Shown: positions 17,691 through 27,239, numbered from the stretch's first letter. The stretch is DNA of 64,000 nucleotides from Flavobacterium lutivivi (GCF_014642275.1 NZ_BMIM01000003.1:124001-188000), one strand, 5' to 3'. The notes: a model not told the origin generated them from the letters alone. A program made the numbers and translations.

Positions 17691-19217
17691 ATGAAGAGTT
17701 CTGTTTTGCTATTGGTTTTTTTATTTGGTGCTTTTGGCTTTAGCTATTGTCAAGAGTTGGATACTAATTTTGGGATCAACGGAATTACAATACATACGTT
17801 TTCCAATGTTTATACGGCTCAACATCAATCGTGTTTTTTACAAAATGATGGAAAAATTTTAAATACGGGTTATGCTTATGAAGGAAATTATTTAGCAACT
17901 ATTTTAGTTACACGTCATTTGAGCGATGGAACTTTGGATACTTCGTTTGATACTGATGGCGCACTTACATTCACTTATGGACAAAATTTTGAAGAAGCTA
18001 ATAGCATTGTGCAATTAACTAATGGAAAAATTTTGGTTGGTGGAGCTTCTTTTGGGAATGCAGTTTTGGCAATGTTAAATAATGACGGATCATTTGAAAC
18101 TGGTTTTGGCATCAATGGAAAAAGATTTATTACAACAGGTCAAGGCAATGGAAGTAAAATTGAAAAGATACTTCAGCAACCCGATGGTAAGATTTTAGTT
18201 TTTGGTAGAGCATACAATGGGAATGATTTTGACTTCATGATATCTCGTATTAACTTGGATGGAAACTTTGATTCGAGCTTTGGCTCAAATGGTATAGTAT
18301 TGATGCCAATCTCAAATTTCCATGACTTCGGTATGGATGCAGCATTTCAGAGTGATGGAAAAATTGTAGTTGCAGGTTACAGCACAAGCTCACAAGATTC
18401 TGTTTCGGTTATTCGGTTGAATTTAGACGGAACCATAGATACTACTTTTGCAACAAATGGGAAATATAATGCTGTTTTTGGTTCTTCGCTCAATGTAATC
18501 AATGCTGTAGCCATTCAGTCTGATGATAAAATTGTTCTCGCAGGAAGTGTTTCTGGTGGAGCATTTAGTTCTATAGAAACTTTAACCATTAGATTACAAG
18601 CCAACGGACAGTTGGACACAACCTTTAACGGTAATGGTTTTACCACAGTTGACCTTCGATTGAATGCGCAAGACAATATAAATGATGTAGTCATATTGTC
18701 AAATGGAGAAATTGTGATTATGGGAAGTAGTAATTTGTATAGCGATTTTGCATTGCTAAAATTCAATTCAAATGGAACAATTAGTAATGGTTTCGGGACT
18801 AATGGTAGGTTTTTTATACCAGTTGGTAATGCCCAAAATTCTTGGATAAATGAAGCAATACTTATGCCAAATAACGATCTTATTTTGTGTGGTTTGACCG
18901 TGCCAGAGTTAGGTGATAAAGGACAATTTGGTTTAGTTAAGTTAACTGGTTTAAACCTAGCAAAAAATAATTTTGAAGATAGAAAACCTCTTAAGATTTC
19001 TTCCAATCCAGTCTCCGAATTCATAACTATAGACGTTGAAGATGATTTTATTGGTTCAGAGTTGAAACTTACTAATTTGCAAGGACAATTAGTGTTTCAA
19101 TCGAATGTGGTCGCAGTTAATCAAATAATTGGTGTTTCTGAATTACCTTCTGGAATTTATTTATTATCTGTCCAAAAGGATGATAAAATTTTCACTCATA
19201 AAATCGTCAAAGAATAA
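17691..19217 (+). CDS. Delta-60 repeat surface protein with T9SS type A sorting domain
   Basis: 508 residues: signal peptide MKSSVLLLVFLFGAFGFSYCQ, then about seven repeats of the delta-60 type, each with a core like DG(T/S)LDTSF-G-NG followed by QxDGKI(L/V)V-G (for example LDGTIDTTFATNGKY, LQANGQLDTTFNGNGF). These repeats are thought to form a propeller-like beta structure. The last ~75 residues (NPVSEFITIDVEDD, LTNLQGQLVFQ, LPSGIYLLSVQKDDKIFTHKIVKE) are a type A sorting domain, which directs export through T9SS and is removed at the cell surface. Divergent from the LytTR regulator, with a candidate regulator site in between. Binding partner unknown. Confidence 0.88.
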   Translation: MKSSVLLLVFLFGAFGFSYCQELDTNFGINGITIHTFSNVYTAQHQSCFLQNDGKILNTGYAYEGNYLATILVTRHLSDGTLDTSFDTDGALTFTYGQNFEEANSIVQLTNGKILVGGASFGNAVLAMLNNDGSFETGFGINGKRFITTGQGNGSKIEKILQQPDGKILVFGRAYNGNDFDFMISRINLDGNFDSSFGSNGIVLMPISNFHDFGMDAAFQSDGKIVVAGYSTSSQDSVSVIRLNLDGTIDTTFATNGKYNAVFGSSLNVINAVAIQSDDKIVLAGSVSGGAFSSIETLTIRLQANGQLDTTFNGNGFTTVDLRLNAQDNINDVVILSNGEIVIMGSSNLYSDFALLKFNSNGTISNGFGTNGRFFIPVGNAQNSWINEAILMPNNDLILCGLTVPELGDKGQFGLVKLTGLNLAKNNFEDRKPLKISSNPVSEFITIDVEDDFIGSELKLTNLQGQLVFQSNVVAVNQIIGVSELPSGIYLLSVQKDDKIFTHKIVKE

Positions 19218-19236
19218 TAGTTAGTAAGTAGTTTTT

Positions 19237-19277
19237 TGCAACCATATCAAAACATAGTAGGTGTGGTTGCATTTTTT
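19237..19277 (+). terminator. Terminator of the delta-60 gene
   Basis: Stem TGCAACCA (19237-19244) / TGGTTGCA (19264-19271) followed by six T. The following gene must start after it, at ATG 19290. Confidence 0.75.
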
Positions 19278-19289
19278 AATATTCAAATC

Positions 19290-19991
19290 ATGAAAAAATC
19301 AATTTTAATTATCATAATATTCTTTTTAAACTTAACCATTAAAGCCCAAACAAAATGGTTTACTATTTATCAAGACTCCATTGCTTTAATGAGAGATGCT
19401 AATGAGATTTCAGAAAAATTCAAGAATGATGTCTCAAGTTTTAGAACAGACAAAAAGTTTGAAACAAAAACAATTCTCAATACCACGCCTTATTTAATTT
19501 TTTTTGATGGTCAAAATCGTGTCAATATTCCACTATGGAGTCAAGTTTTGCCCGAATTAAAAGCATTTACAAAAGAAGTTACAGGAAGTGAAGAAGAAGG
19601 GAAAAGAATGTTTGGGTTGTTTTTCAACGGGTTTTATTTAATTCATGAATATGGTCATGCCTATCAAGAAACCTATGATTTTGAAAACAGCAGAGCAAGT
19701 TACCAAAACGAATACTTAGCCAATACAATTGCAATGCTTTACTGGAGGAAAATTGGCAAAAACAAGGAACTTGAACAATGTTATGAATTAGTCAAAAAGA
19801 TGTTTGTCAAATTGCCCAATCCTGTTCCTGAAGGAATGACTAAAGAAGATTATTTCACTAAAAATTACGAACAGGCAACCCAAAATCCGTTTGTATATGC
19901 CTACATGCAATTCGGTCAGTTTATAGAAATCTATGAAAACAAATCATTACCGAGTTTTGATGAATTTATGAAATTGAATTTTCAAAAATAA
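19290..19991 (+). CDS. Small secreted protein with an HExxH motif, putative gluzincin-like metallopeptidase
   Basis: 233 residues from ATG 19290; an upstream in-frame TTG lies inside the preceding terminator. Signal peptide IIIIFFLNLTIKAQ. HEYGH at residues 119-123 is a canonical zinc-binding HExxH, and 18 residues later comes NEYLAN (Glu 141), in the position and context of the third zinc ligand of gluzincins. There is a long N-terminal region without recognised domains and a C-terminal helical region. It could be a periplasmic or secreted metallopeptidase, or a non-catalytic relative. It lies 12 bases upstream of the second fibre gene, so the two are probably co-transcribed. The combination suggests that it processes or matures the fibre; this is inference. 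I do not recognise a named family. Confidence 0.7.
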   Translation: MKKSILIIIIFFLNLTIKAQTKWFTIYQDSIALMRDANEISEKFKNDVSSFRTDKKFETKTILNTTPYLIFFDGQNRVNIPLWSQVLPELKAFTKEVTGSEEEGKRMFGLFFNGFYLIHEYGHAYQETYDFENSRASYQNEYLANTIAMLYWRKIGKNKELEQCYELVKKMFVKLPNPVPEGMTKEDYFTKNYEQATQNPFVYAYMQFGQFIEIYENKSLPSFDEFMKLNFQK

Positions 19992-20003
19992 AATGCCAGC
20001 CCA

Positions 20004-21908
20004 ATGAAGAAAATATTGCTTTTTTGTTTTTGTTTATTGTTTTTTAAAATGCAAGCCCAAGTAGGTATCAATACCACAACTCCAAATGCCCAACTTGAAA
20101 TCAAATCGAGTGACCAAGCCAATCCAGCCAATAACGATGGAATATTAATTCCAAAAGTTGATGCTTTTCCTGCTATAAATCCTACCATCGACCAAGATGG
20201 AATGTTGGTTTATCTAACTACAGATGTTGGAGCCAACTTAAAAGGATTTTATTATTGGGATAATACAAATTCGATTTGGAAGAGTATTACTGGTGATAAA
20301 GGCTGGGGTTTAACTGGAAATGCTGGAACCAATCCAGCGACTCATTTTCTAGGAACAATAGATAATCAAGATGTTGTTTTTAAACGATTTAATAATCTTG
20401 CGGGACAAATATCACCTAACAATACATCGTATGGGAATGTTTCTTTTATTAATAATACAACAGGAACTAACAATACAGCTATTGGTGCTGGGAGTTTATA
20501 TGGTAATTCTGTAGGCATTGAAAATACAGGATTAGGGGTGAATGCTTTGACGTTTAATTCTTCAGGAAATTATAACACATCTTCGGGTGCATATTCGTTA
20601 AATTTTAATACAACTGGAAGTGAAAATACTGCTACTGGAGCCTATGCGTTACATTCAAATACAACAGCATATTACAATACTGCTTTTGGCACCAATGCTT
20701 TAAGAAATAATACAACAGGTGAAGAAAATACGGCTATTGGATCCTATTCGTTAATGAATAATGTTGTTGGAAATGATAACACGGCCATTGGAACAAGTGC
20801 GTTACGTTCAAATTTAGGAAGTGCAAATACAGCCATAGGAAGAAGAGCTATGTTCAATAACACCATTGGTTATAGCAATACGGCAATAGGAACACATGCA
20901 CTATACGAAAATATTGGTGGCATTAGAAATACTGCCATTAGTAATGGTGCTTTAAGTTCCATAACATTTGCGTCTGATAATATTGGCGTGGGTGTACTTT
21001 CATTATACAGCAATACTCATGGTTTTAATAATATTGCCATTGGGAATTATGCGCTGTTTTCAAATATATCAGGTTATAATGTAGCTATTGGTAATAGAAG
21101 TTTGTATTATAATTTGAGTGGAGGTCACAATACGGCTATTGGACATGATGCATTAACAAACAATGTAAGTGGTTCTGAAAATTGTGCAATAGGTGATTTG
21201 GCTTTATTTGGCAACACAACAGGATATCAAAACAGTGCTTTAGGTGCATCAAGTTTATATTATTGCAATGCGGGATATGGGAATACGGCTTTAGGTAATT
21301 TTGCGTTAGGTAATATTTATAACGGTAATTATAATACCGGTATAGGTCATAATGCAAGAAATTGGTCGGGAACAGACCCATCGAATTTTATAGCTTTAGG
21401 TTATTACTCTGGTTATGTTGGCAGCAACAGCAACACTATAGAAATTGGAAACACGAGCATCAATTGGATTGGAGGACAAGTGGGGTTTTTTAATTACAGC
21501 GATGCACGAATCAAGAAAAATGTTCAGAATAATGTGCCCGGATTGGCTTTTATTACCCAACTTCGACCTGTGACTTATAATTTTGACCTTCATAAACAAA
21601 ATGAAATTGTATATAAAGATGTTGAAGTGGGTGAATGGGAAGGCAAATACGATTTAGAAAACCAATTGCAAACCGGATTTATTGCTCAAGAAGTTGAAGA
21701 AATTGCCCAAAAAATAGGATTTGAATTTAATGGCGTAAGAGCCCCAAAACACGAGAAAGATTTGTATAGTGTTCAATACGCTTCATTTGTTGTGCCTTTG
21801 GTCAAAGCCGTTCAAGAACAACAAGAAATCATCGAGAGTCAAAATTCTAAAATACAATCGTTGGAAGAACGATTAAAAGCGTTAGAAGAAAAATTAAGCA
21901 AATTATAA
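20004..21908 (+). CDS. Second surface fibre protein with YadA-head-like repeats and S74 chaperone domain
   Basis: 634 residues, a shorter paralogue of the 9703-12852 product. Signal peptide MKKILLFCFCLLFFKMQAQ, N-terminal module VGINTTTPNAQLEIKSS, a beta region to ~150, then 18 head repeats of about 17 residues (residues 154-457). The S74 chaperone domain begins with YSDARIKKNV (serine at residue 499) and includes TGFIAQEVEEIAQKIGFEF and YASFVVPLVKAVQEQ. The end is a coiled coil (SLEERLKALEEKLSKL) almost identical to that of the larger fibre. The N and C ends are more alike than the middle, as in fibres whose shafts diversify. It is followed after 22 bases by the NTF2-like gene and preceded by the metallopeptidase-like gene. 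Confidence 0.85.
   Translation: MKKILLFCFCLLFFKMQAQVGINTTTPNAQLEIKSSDQANPANNDGILIPKVDAFPAINPTIDQDGMLVYLTTDVGANLKGFYYWDNTNSIWKSITGDKGWGLTGNAGTNPATHFLGTIDNQDVVFKRFNNLAGQISPNNTSYGNVSFINNTTGTNNTAIGAGSLYGNSVGIENTGLGVNALTFNSSGNYNTSSGAYSLNFNTTGSENTATGAYALHSNTTAYYNTAFGTNALRNNTTGEENTAIGSYSLMNNVVGNDNTAIGTSALRSNLGSANTAIGRRAMFNNTIGYSNTAIGTHALYENIGGIRNTAISNGALSSITFASDNIGVGVLSLYSNTHGFNNIAIGNYALFSNISGYNVAIGNRSLYYNLSGGHNTAIGHDALTNNVSGSENCAIGDLALFGNTTGYQNSALGASSLYYCNAGYGNTALGNFALGNIYNGNYNTGIGHNARNWSGTDPSNFIALGYYSGYVGSNSNTIEIGNTSINWIGGQVGFFNYSDARIKKNVQNNVPGLAFITQLRPVTYNFDLHKQNEIVYKDVEVGEWEGKYDLENQLQTGFIAQEVEEIAQKIGFEFNGVRAPKHEKDLYSVQYASFVVPLVKAVQEQQEIIESQNSKIQSLEERLKALEEKLSKL
20463..21374 (+). repeat. Tandem ~51-bp coding repeats of the second fibre
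   Basis: About 18 units with a glycine-first G-x-x-N-T-A-(I)-G-x-x-A-L-x-x-N pattern. Unlike the first array, several units have gained or lost a codon (for example GYNVAIGNRS and GGIRNTAISNG). Confidence 0.85.
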
Positions 21909-21930
21909 ATTAACTTTAAAAGAAATCATT

Positions 21931-22446
21931 ATGAAAGCAAAAACTTCAACAGCCCAAATGCTAATTACAATTATACTCGTTGTTTTTTCAGCGATTAGAG
22001 TAACAGGACAAATTCCACCACCAGGCAAATATGACACAACTAATTATCCAGAAGATAGGGCTTTTATTAATTCTATTTCGAATATTTTTGATCCATCACT
22101 TTCATTAAATGACAATTCTATAAGTATTGGTGCCGATGGTTCTATTGCCTACGGATTAGAAGAAGAGTTTCAGAAATTTGCCAGAAACGGAATGACTTTT
22201 AAATCGGTTGAAACGGTTCCAGGAACAGAGTTAGTGCGTATTTTTAATGGAACCACAGCCATAAAAACAAAGGTGGCCAATGTAGTGTTTTCTACACCCG
22301 ATGGCGATTTGCATTTTAAAGTCATCAGAGCTGAAACTTATATAAAAGACAATGGAAGATGGTATTATGTACTTGGTCAAGGCACCAATTTCATGACACA
22401 GGAAGAGTTTGATGCTTACAAAAAAGAGCATACCACAAAGCCATAA
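21931..22446 (+). CDS. Secreted NTF2/SnoaL-like (DUF4440-type) protein
   Basis: 171 residues with an N-terminal hydrophobic signal (ITIILVVFSAIRVTGQ). The region ~45-155 has the pattern of small NTF2-fold proteins: FINSISNIFD, DGSIAYGLEEEFQKF, RIFNGTTAIKTKVANVVF, DLHFKVIRAETYIKDNGRWYYVLGQGT. The ending W-Y-Y-V-L-G-Q-G-T is typical of the last beta strands of DUF4440-like domains. No catalytic residues can be assigned. It lies 22 bases after the second fibre gene and is the last gene of that unit. The role is unknown; the fold often serves binding or small-molecule turnover. Confidence 0.65.
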   Translation: MKAKTSTAQMLITIILVVFSAIRVTGQIPPPGKYDTTNYPEDRAFINSISNIFDPSLSLNDNSISIGADGSIAYGLEEEFQKFARNGMTFKSVETVPGTELVRIFNGTTAIKTKVANVVFSTPDGDLHFKVIRAETYIKDNGRWYYVLGQGTNFMTQEEFDAYKKEHTTKP

Positions 22447-22537
22447 ATTTTTTATAATTATTTTTGATTTATATTAATTAAACTGTTTTTAACAAATAGG
22501 ATGTCGCTTTTTCAAATTTTCAAATTACATTTGAACA

Positions 22538-23464
22538 ATGAAAATTGAAGCACACAAAGAGTTAATCTCAGAATTTAAACATCTCGAACTTTTGGCCAAT
22601 CAAGTAGTGGAAGGGTTTATTTCGGGTATGCATAAATCTCCTTTTCATGGCTTTTCTGCTGAGTTTGCAGAGCATAAAATTTACAATTCTGGTGAAAGCA
22701 CAAAAAATATTGATTGGAAACTTTTTGCTAAAACAGATAGGTTATATTCAAAGCGATATGAAGAAGAAACTAACCTGAGATGCCATATAATAATTGACAA
22801 CTCATCCTCAATGCATTATCCAAAACTAAATTCCAATGAACTTTTTTTTAAAAACAAAATAGGATTTTCAGTTTTGGCTTCGGCTGTTTTGATGAATTTA
22901 CTAAAAAAACAACGAGATGCCGTTGGATTAAGTGTTTATTCTGATACTTATGAGTATTATTCACCCGAAAAAGGTAGCGATCGTCACCATAGAATGTTGC
23001 TCAATAAATTAGAGGAATTATTAGAAAGTCCAAAAAATTCAAAAAACACAGACACAATTACATTTTTACATCAAATTGCTGAAAAGATTCATAGACGTTC
23101 CATGATTATTTTGTTTACAGATATGTTTCAAAATGGTGAAAAAGAAAAATTGTTCAATGCATTACAACATTTGAAGCATAATAAACATCGAGTAGTTATT
23201 TTTCATGTGTATGACAGTAAATCCGAATTGCATTTCAACTACGATAATTCACCAAGAAAATTCATCGATTTAGAAACCAACATGGAAATAAATGTCTTTG
23301 CAGATAACATACAAGCAGAGTATGAAAAGAAAGTAAAAGAATATTTTCAAGAAATAGCGCTAACCTGTGCTCAAAATAAAATAAAATATGTTCCAGTAGC
23401 GGTTTCAGATGATTTTGAAAAGGTTCTTACTACTTATTTAATTGAAAAGCAAATGTTTGGATAG
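22538..23464 (+). CDS. DUF58 domain protein
   Basis: 308 residues without signal peptide or membrane segment. The DUF58 hallmark is present: FAEHKIYNSGESTKNIDWKLFAKTDRLYSKRYEEE, followed by a von Willebrand A-like fold with the MIDAS-type motif IIIDNSSSMHY (DxSxS) and SMIILFTDMFQ. DUF58 proteins usually act with MoxR-type AAA ATPases and membrane VWA proteins, often linked to envelope stress or metalloprotein maturation. No MoxR gene lies next to it here. A TACATTTG sequence lies just upstream but is too close to the ATG to be used with confidence. The next feature is tRNA-Asp. Confidence 0.88.
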   Translation: MKIEAHKELISEFKHLELLANQVVEGFISGMHKSPFHGFSAEFAEHKIYNSGESTKNIDWKLFAKTDRLYSKRYEEETNLRCHIIIDNSSSMHYPKLNSNELFFKNKIGFSVLASAVLMNLLKKQRDAVGLSVYSDTYEYYSPEKGSDRHHRMLLNKLEELLESPKNSKNTDTITFLHQIAEKIHRRSMIILFTDMFQNGEKEKLFNALQHLKHNKHRVVIFHVYDSKSELHFNYDNSPRKFIDLETNMEINVFADNIQAEYEKKVKEYFQEIALTCAQNKIKYVPVAVSDDFEKVLTTYLIEKQMFG

Positions 23465-23502
23465 ATTAAAAAAATAATTATTCAAAAAAACATAAAAAAA
23501 TC

Positions 23503-23532
23503 TTGCAGATATAAAAAACCATTGTATATTTG
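23503..23532 (+). promoter_or_regulatory. tRNA-Asp promoter
   Basis: TTG at 23503-23505 and TATATTTG at 23525-23532 with 19 bases between them, matching the Bacteroidetes consensus. The mature tRNA begins 19 bases after the -7 box. Confidence 0.75.
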
Positions 23533-23550
23533 CAACCGCAATTAAGCGAA

Positions 23551-23624
23551 GGTTTGGTAGTTCAGTTGGTTAGAATACATGCCTGTCACGCATGGGGTCG
23601 CGGGTTCGAGTCCCGTCCAGACCG
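23551..23624 (+). tRNA. tRNA-Asp (anticodon GTC)
   Basis: 74-base cloverleaf without encoded CCA. Acceptor GGTTTGG pairs with CCAGACC (one G-T), anticodon stem CATGC/GCATG holds loop CTGTCAC with GTC at 23585-23587, and the T arm GCGGGTTCGAGTCCCGT is standard. Discriminator base G, as expected for Asp. Confidence 0.97.
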
Positions 23625-23635
23625 CTAAAATTGGG

Positions 23636-23664
23636 AAAGGTTTTCAGAAATGAAAACCTTTTTT
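23636..23664 (+). terminator. tRNA-Asp terminator
   Basis: Eleven-base stem AAAGGTTTTCA / TGAAAACCTTT with a GAAA loop (23647-23650), followed by further T. It lies just after the tRNA. Confidence 0.85.
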
Positions 23665-23700
23665 GCCCAAAAAAGTATTTAAGATTAGTTGTGTTGTTTC

Positions 23701-23718
23701 GTTCCGAGAAATCGGAAC
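23701..23718. repeat. Perfect GTTCCGA / TCGGAAC hairpin
   Basis: Seven-base-pair stem with a GAAA tetraloop, no T tract. It lies between the tRNA-Asp terminator and a second, imperfect hairpin at about 23744-23775 (AAAGCTTTCCC/GGGATGGCTTTTTT). Likely a small dispersed palindrome. Confidence 0.45.
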
Positions 23719-23793
23719 AAAGGTTTAGTAGTTAGACCAATGAAAAGCTTTCCCATTTTTTGGGATGGCTTTTTTGTTTTATAAATGTTGTAA

Positions 23794-23821
23794 TTGACTG
23801 AAAGTTTTTATATTAGCTTTG
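23794..23821 (+). promoter_or_regulatory. Promoter of the T9SS cargo gene at 23845
   Basis: TTG at 23794-23796 and TAGCTTTG at 23814-23821, 17 bases apart. The position shows that translation cannot start at the TTG 23794 and fixes the start at ATG 23845. Confidence 0.7.
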
Positions 23822-23844
23822 CTTTTCAATCAAAAACCAACAAT

Positions 23845-26800
23845 ATGAAAAAAAAATTACTTCTATTTTTAGTATTATTTACCTTTATTAAAGGTTTTTC
23901 TCAAGGGTTTAATCAGCCGTCTATTTATAATAATATTTGTGACGATTCCACTAACGATGGAGTTGGAACTTTTTTTCTTGAAGAAATTTCTTATGAGATT
24001 TTAATACAACAAAATGCTCAAAATTTTGTTGTAACTCATCATCTAACACAAAGTGATGCTGAGAATAACTTGAATCCATTACAGAATACCTATGTGAATA
24101 TTTCAGATCCTCAGCCAATTTTTGCTAGAATTTTTAATCTTACTACATCTGAGGTAACTATAATGAATTATTTTTTGCATGTAAACCCTTCGCCAAATGC
24201 ATTTGGGACATCAATGATAATTTGTTATGAAAATGCTAATACTTGTGTCGACCTAACACAGCTTGAACCTTCATTATTAGACGGTTCAACGACAAACCAA
24301 ATAGCTTTTTATGAAACCCAAACGGATGCTGAAATGGGAGCTAATCAGATAGCTAATACAAGTTGTTATATGCCATTATCTCAAGCGGTTGCTTATAGAA
24401 TTACAAATTCTGTAACGGGTTGTTATTCAGTAGGAACAGTTAGTTTTATTTACGAAGATTGTGGTACTACAACATGTCCGATGCCAACTGTCACAGCCTA
24501 TGATGTTACTCAAAACTCAGCTACAATAACATGGAATGGAACAGGAAATGAAGCTGGATTTGAAATTCAGGTGAATGGTGTGGTATTATCATCAGGAGTT
24601 ACCAATCCGTTGGTTTTAAATGGTTTAAATTGTGGATCAATTTACACAGTTGCTATTAGAGCAAATTGTACGGATAACACTTATAGTCAGTGGAATTATT
24701 TCACATTTTTAACTGAATATTGCCCTTCGCCAGGACAACCACAAAGTTATAGTCAGTGTGTTGAAACTGGAGAACAAGCTTGCTTTAATTTGAATGAAAA
24801 TGATGTCAATGTTCTTGGAACTTTAAATCCATCAAATTACACGGTTTCTTATTTTATGGATCAAGCTTGCACGATACCAGCAGTTTCACCATATTGTATG
24901 TCACAAGGATTTCAAATGCTTTTTTCAAAGGTTGAAAACAACACAAACCCAAGTGAGGTGTATATAAATCAATTTTCTCTAAATGTATTTGATTTCACTT
25001 ACATTCAAGCTACTTTGCAACCAATGGTTCAATGTGATGATAATAATGATCAACAAGTGATTTTTGATTTAACAACATCACAAGCTCAAATAAATTCAAC
25101 CAACACGTTAGAATTTTATACAAGTTCATTAGATGCTCAAAATCAAGAAAACCAGATTACAAATCCTGCTGCGTTTTCTGTGAGTATTATGAATACTAAC
25201 CAAACAATTATTTTTATTAGAGAAATAATTGAAGGTGGATGTGATAATATTTATACAATGCCATTAACGGCTTCTTCAAATTGTAATAATGCTTCCAATT
25301 GTATTCAGGCAAATTCATTGTGTAATGCTTTAGGAGTTCCTTTTAATAACACAATAAACTCAACTGTAAATGAACCTGGAGCATATTATGGTTGTTTAAG
25401 TACTCATCCTAATCCGACATGGTTTTATTTACCTGTTAGTCAAGCTGGACAAATAAATTTAGTTATTCAACAAAACACTAGTATTGACTTTATGGGTACA
25501 ATGAGAGATGTTGATTATATAGTTTATGGTCCATTTACTTCACCAACAACTCCATGTTATAGTCAATTAACCCAAAATTATGTAGTATCATGTAGCTATT
25601 CTGCTTCTGCTACAGAATATCCTGTTATTCCAAATGCGCAACCTGGACAATATTATTTGATTATGGTAACTAATTTCAGTAATCAACCAGGATTTATAAA
25701 AATAGAAGAATTAGGAAGTTCATCAGCCGAGATTGATTGTACAGGAATGCGACTAAATGCTTTCCTTGACAGTAACAACAATGGTATTCAAGATACAGGT
25801 GAAAATAATTTTCCACTTGGTCAGTTTCATTATGAAATAAACAATAATGGTTCAGTTCACGATATCACTTCGCCTACAGGAATTTATAACATATACGATA
25901 TTAATCCTAATAATTCTTATGACTTGAGTTATTCTATTAATTCATCTTATGCGTCGATGTATTCAATCTCAACTGCCAATTTTAATGATGTAAGTGTTAT
26001 TGTTGGTGGAGGAATGATTACCTATAATTTTCCTGTAACTATTGTTCAAAGTTATAATGATTTATCAGTAGCAATTATTCCGTCTAATGCACCAAGACCA
26101 GGTTTTACGTATCAAAATAAAATTGTCTATACAAATTTAGGTAATCAAACTGTTTCAAGTGGCACAATTACTTTCTCAAAAGATAATGCTGTTTCTATAA
26201 GTGCTGTTTCTGTATCAGGTATTTCGGCTACAGCAACTGGTTTTACGTATAATTTTACTAATCTTTTGCCTTTTGAAACTAGAACGATTGATGTTTCGTT
26301 GTCAGTTCCGACTATACCAACTGTAAATGCGGGTCAGTATTTAACAAATTCAGTTTCAATTGAACCAATTACAGGTGATGTTGTTCCAGAAAACAACCAG
26401 AATTCTGTTACTCAAATGGTTGTAAATGCTTATGATCCAAATGATAAAATGGAAGCTAGAGGTGAACAAATCCTAATTTCTTCGTTTACACAAAATGATT
26501 ACTTATATTATACTATTAGATTTGAAAATACCGGAAATGCTAGCGCAATAAACGTTAGAATAAATGACGTGTTAAACGACCAACTTGATGCAACTACTGT
26601 GAAAATGGTAAGTGCAAGTCATCCATATATATTGGATCAAGTAGATAATAATTTGACTTGGAGGTTTGATAATATTCAATTGCCAGTTTCAATAGCCAAT
26701 ACTAATATAGGTAAAGGTTATGTTACTTTTAAAGTTAAACCAATGTCTGGTTATGCAGTTGGAGATGTTATTCCTAACTCGGCAGCTATTTATTTTGACT

Positions 26801-27117
26801 TTAATCCAGCGATTGTAACAAATACTTTCAATACCGAATTTGTAAATCAGTTATCGATAGGAGAAAACGAGTTGAGTAATTTTATTCTAGCACCGAACCC
26901 TGCAACAGATTCTTTCACAATTTCCTTAGCAGATAATACACAGACCATCAAAGATGTTTTTGTTTATGATATATCAGGCAAAGTTGTCATGTCCAAAAAA
27001 TCAATAGATTACTATACAACTTCTGTGGATGTTTCTAACATCAGTTCGGGAATGTATTTTGTAGAAATTACTTCAGACTTGAATAAAAAAGTCACCAAAA
27101 AACTAATTATAAAATAA
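23845..27117 (+). CDS. Large T9SS cargo protein with FN3, DUF7619 and type A sorting domains
   Basis: 1090 residues from ATG 23845, giving the signal peptide MKKKLLLFLVLFTFIKGFSQ. N-terminal repeats carry cysteine-spaced segments. An FN3 domain lies at ~209-290 (NSATITWNGTGNEAGFEIQVNG...YTVAIRANC), followed by two further N/Q-rich beta domains. A SdrD-like segment is at ~640-740 (LNAFLDSNNNGIQDTGENNF). A CARDB/DUF11-like domain follows, then a DUF7619-type domain at ~861-1000 (YDPNDKMEARGEQI, YTIRFENTGNASAINVRI, VGDVIPNSAAIYFDFNPAI) and a type A sorting domain at ~1012-1090 (LAPNPATDSFTISL, SGMYFVEITSDLNKKVTKKLIIK). Exported by T9SS to the surface; function unknown. Architecture is shared with the products at 48102-51419 and 51563-54457. 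Confidence 0.88.
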   Translation: MKKKLLLFLVLFTFIKGFSQGFNQPSIYNNICDDSTNDGVGTFFLEEISYEILIQQNAQNFVVTHHLTQSDAENNLNPLQNTYVNISDPQPIFARIFNLTTSEVTIMNYFLHVNPSPNAFGTSMIICYENANTCVDLTQLEPSLLDGSTTNQIAFYETQTDAEMGANQIANTSCYMPLSQAVAYRITNSVTGCYSVGTVSFIYEDCGTTTCPMPTVTAYDVTQNSATITWNGTGNEAGFEIQVNGVVLSSGVTNPLVLNGLNCGSIYTVAIRANCTDNTYSQWNYFTFLTEYCPSPGQPQSYSQCVETGEQACFNLNENDVNVLGTLNPSNYTVSYFMDQACTIPAVSPYCMSQGFQMLFSKVENNTNPSEVYINQFSLNVFDFTYIQATLQPMVQCDDNNDQQVIFDLTTSQAQINSTNTLEFYTSSLDAQNQENQITNPAAFSVSIMNTNQTIIFIREIIEGGCDNIYTMPLTASSNCNNASNCIQANSLCNALGVPFNNTINSTVNEPGAYYGCLSTHPNPTWFYLPVSQAGQINLVIQQNTSIDFMGTMRDVDYIVYGPFTSPTTPCYSQLTQNYVVSCSYSASATEYPVIPNAQPGQYYLIMVTNFSNQPGFIKIEELGSSSAEIDCTGMRLNAFLDSNNNGIQDTGENNFPLGQFHYEINNNGSVHDITSPTGIYNIYDINPNNSYDLSYSINSSYASMYSISTANFNDVSVIVGGGMITYNFPVTIVQSYNDLSVAIIPSNAPRPGFTYQNKIVYTNLGNQTVSSGTITFSKDNAVSISAVSVSGISATATGFTYNFTNLLPFETRTIDVSLSVPTIPTVNAGQYLTNSVSIEPITGDVVPENNQNSVTQMVVNAYDPNDKMEARGEQILISSFTQNDYLYYTIRFENTGNASAINVRINDVLNDQLDATTVKMVSASHPYILDQVDNNLTWRFDNIQLPVSIANTNIGKGYVTFKVKPMSGYAVGDVIPNSAAIYFDFNPAIVTNTFNTEFVNQLSIGENELSNFILAPNPATDSFTISLADNTQTIKDVFVYDISGKVVMSKKSIDYYTTSVDVSNISSGMYFVEITSDLNKKVTKKLIIK

Positions 27118-27120
27118 AAA

Positions 27121-27150
27121 AAATGCTCCGGAAAACGGAGCATTTTTTTT
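27121..27150 (+). terminator. Terminator of the T9SS cargo gene
   Basis: Stem AAATGCTCCG / CGGAGCATTT (27121-27130 and 27136-27145), five-base loop, then T tract. Confidence 0.9.
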
Positions 27151-27239
27151 GAACAACAGAATGAATAAACGTCATAGCTGATTATTGAAAGTAAATTTAT
27201 TACATTTGAAAAATCAAATAAATTTTCGTTTCAACGAAT

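Noticed and set aside
22526-22533. TACATTTG as the promoter of the DUF58 gene
   Set aside because: It lies four bases before the ATG and no TTG is found 17-23 bases upstream, so it would require a leaderless transcript; evidence too thin.
23551-27117. tRNA-Asp followed by a large cargo gene as an integrative island
   Set aside because: No integrase and no repeat of the tRNA 3' end was found downstream.
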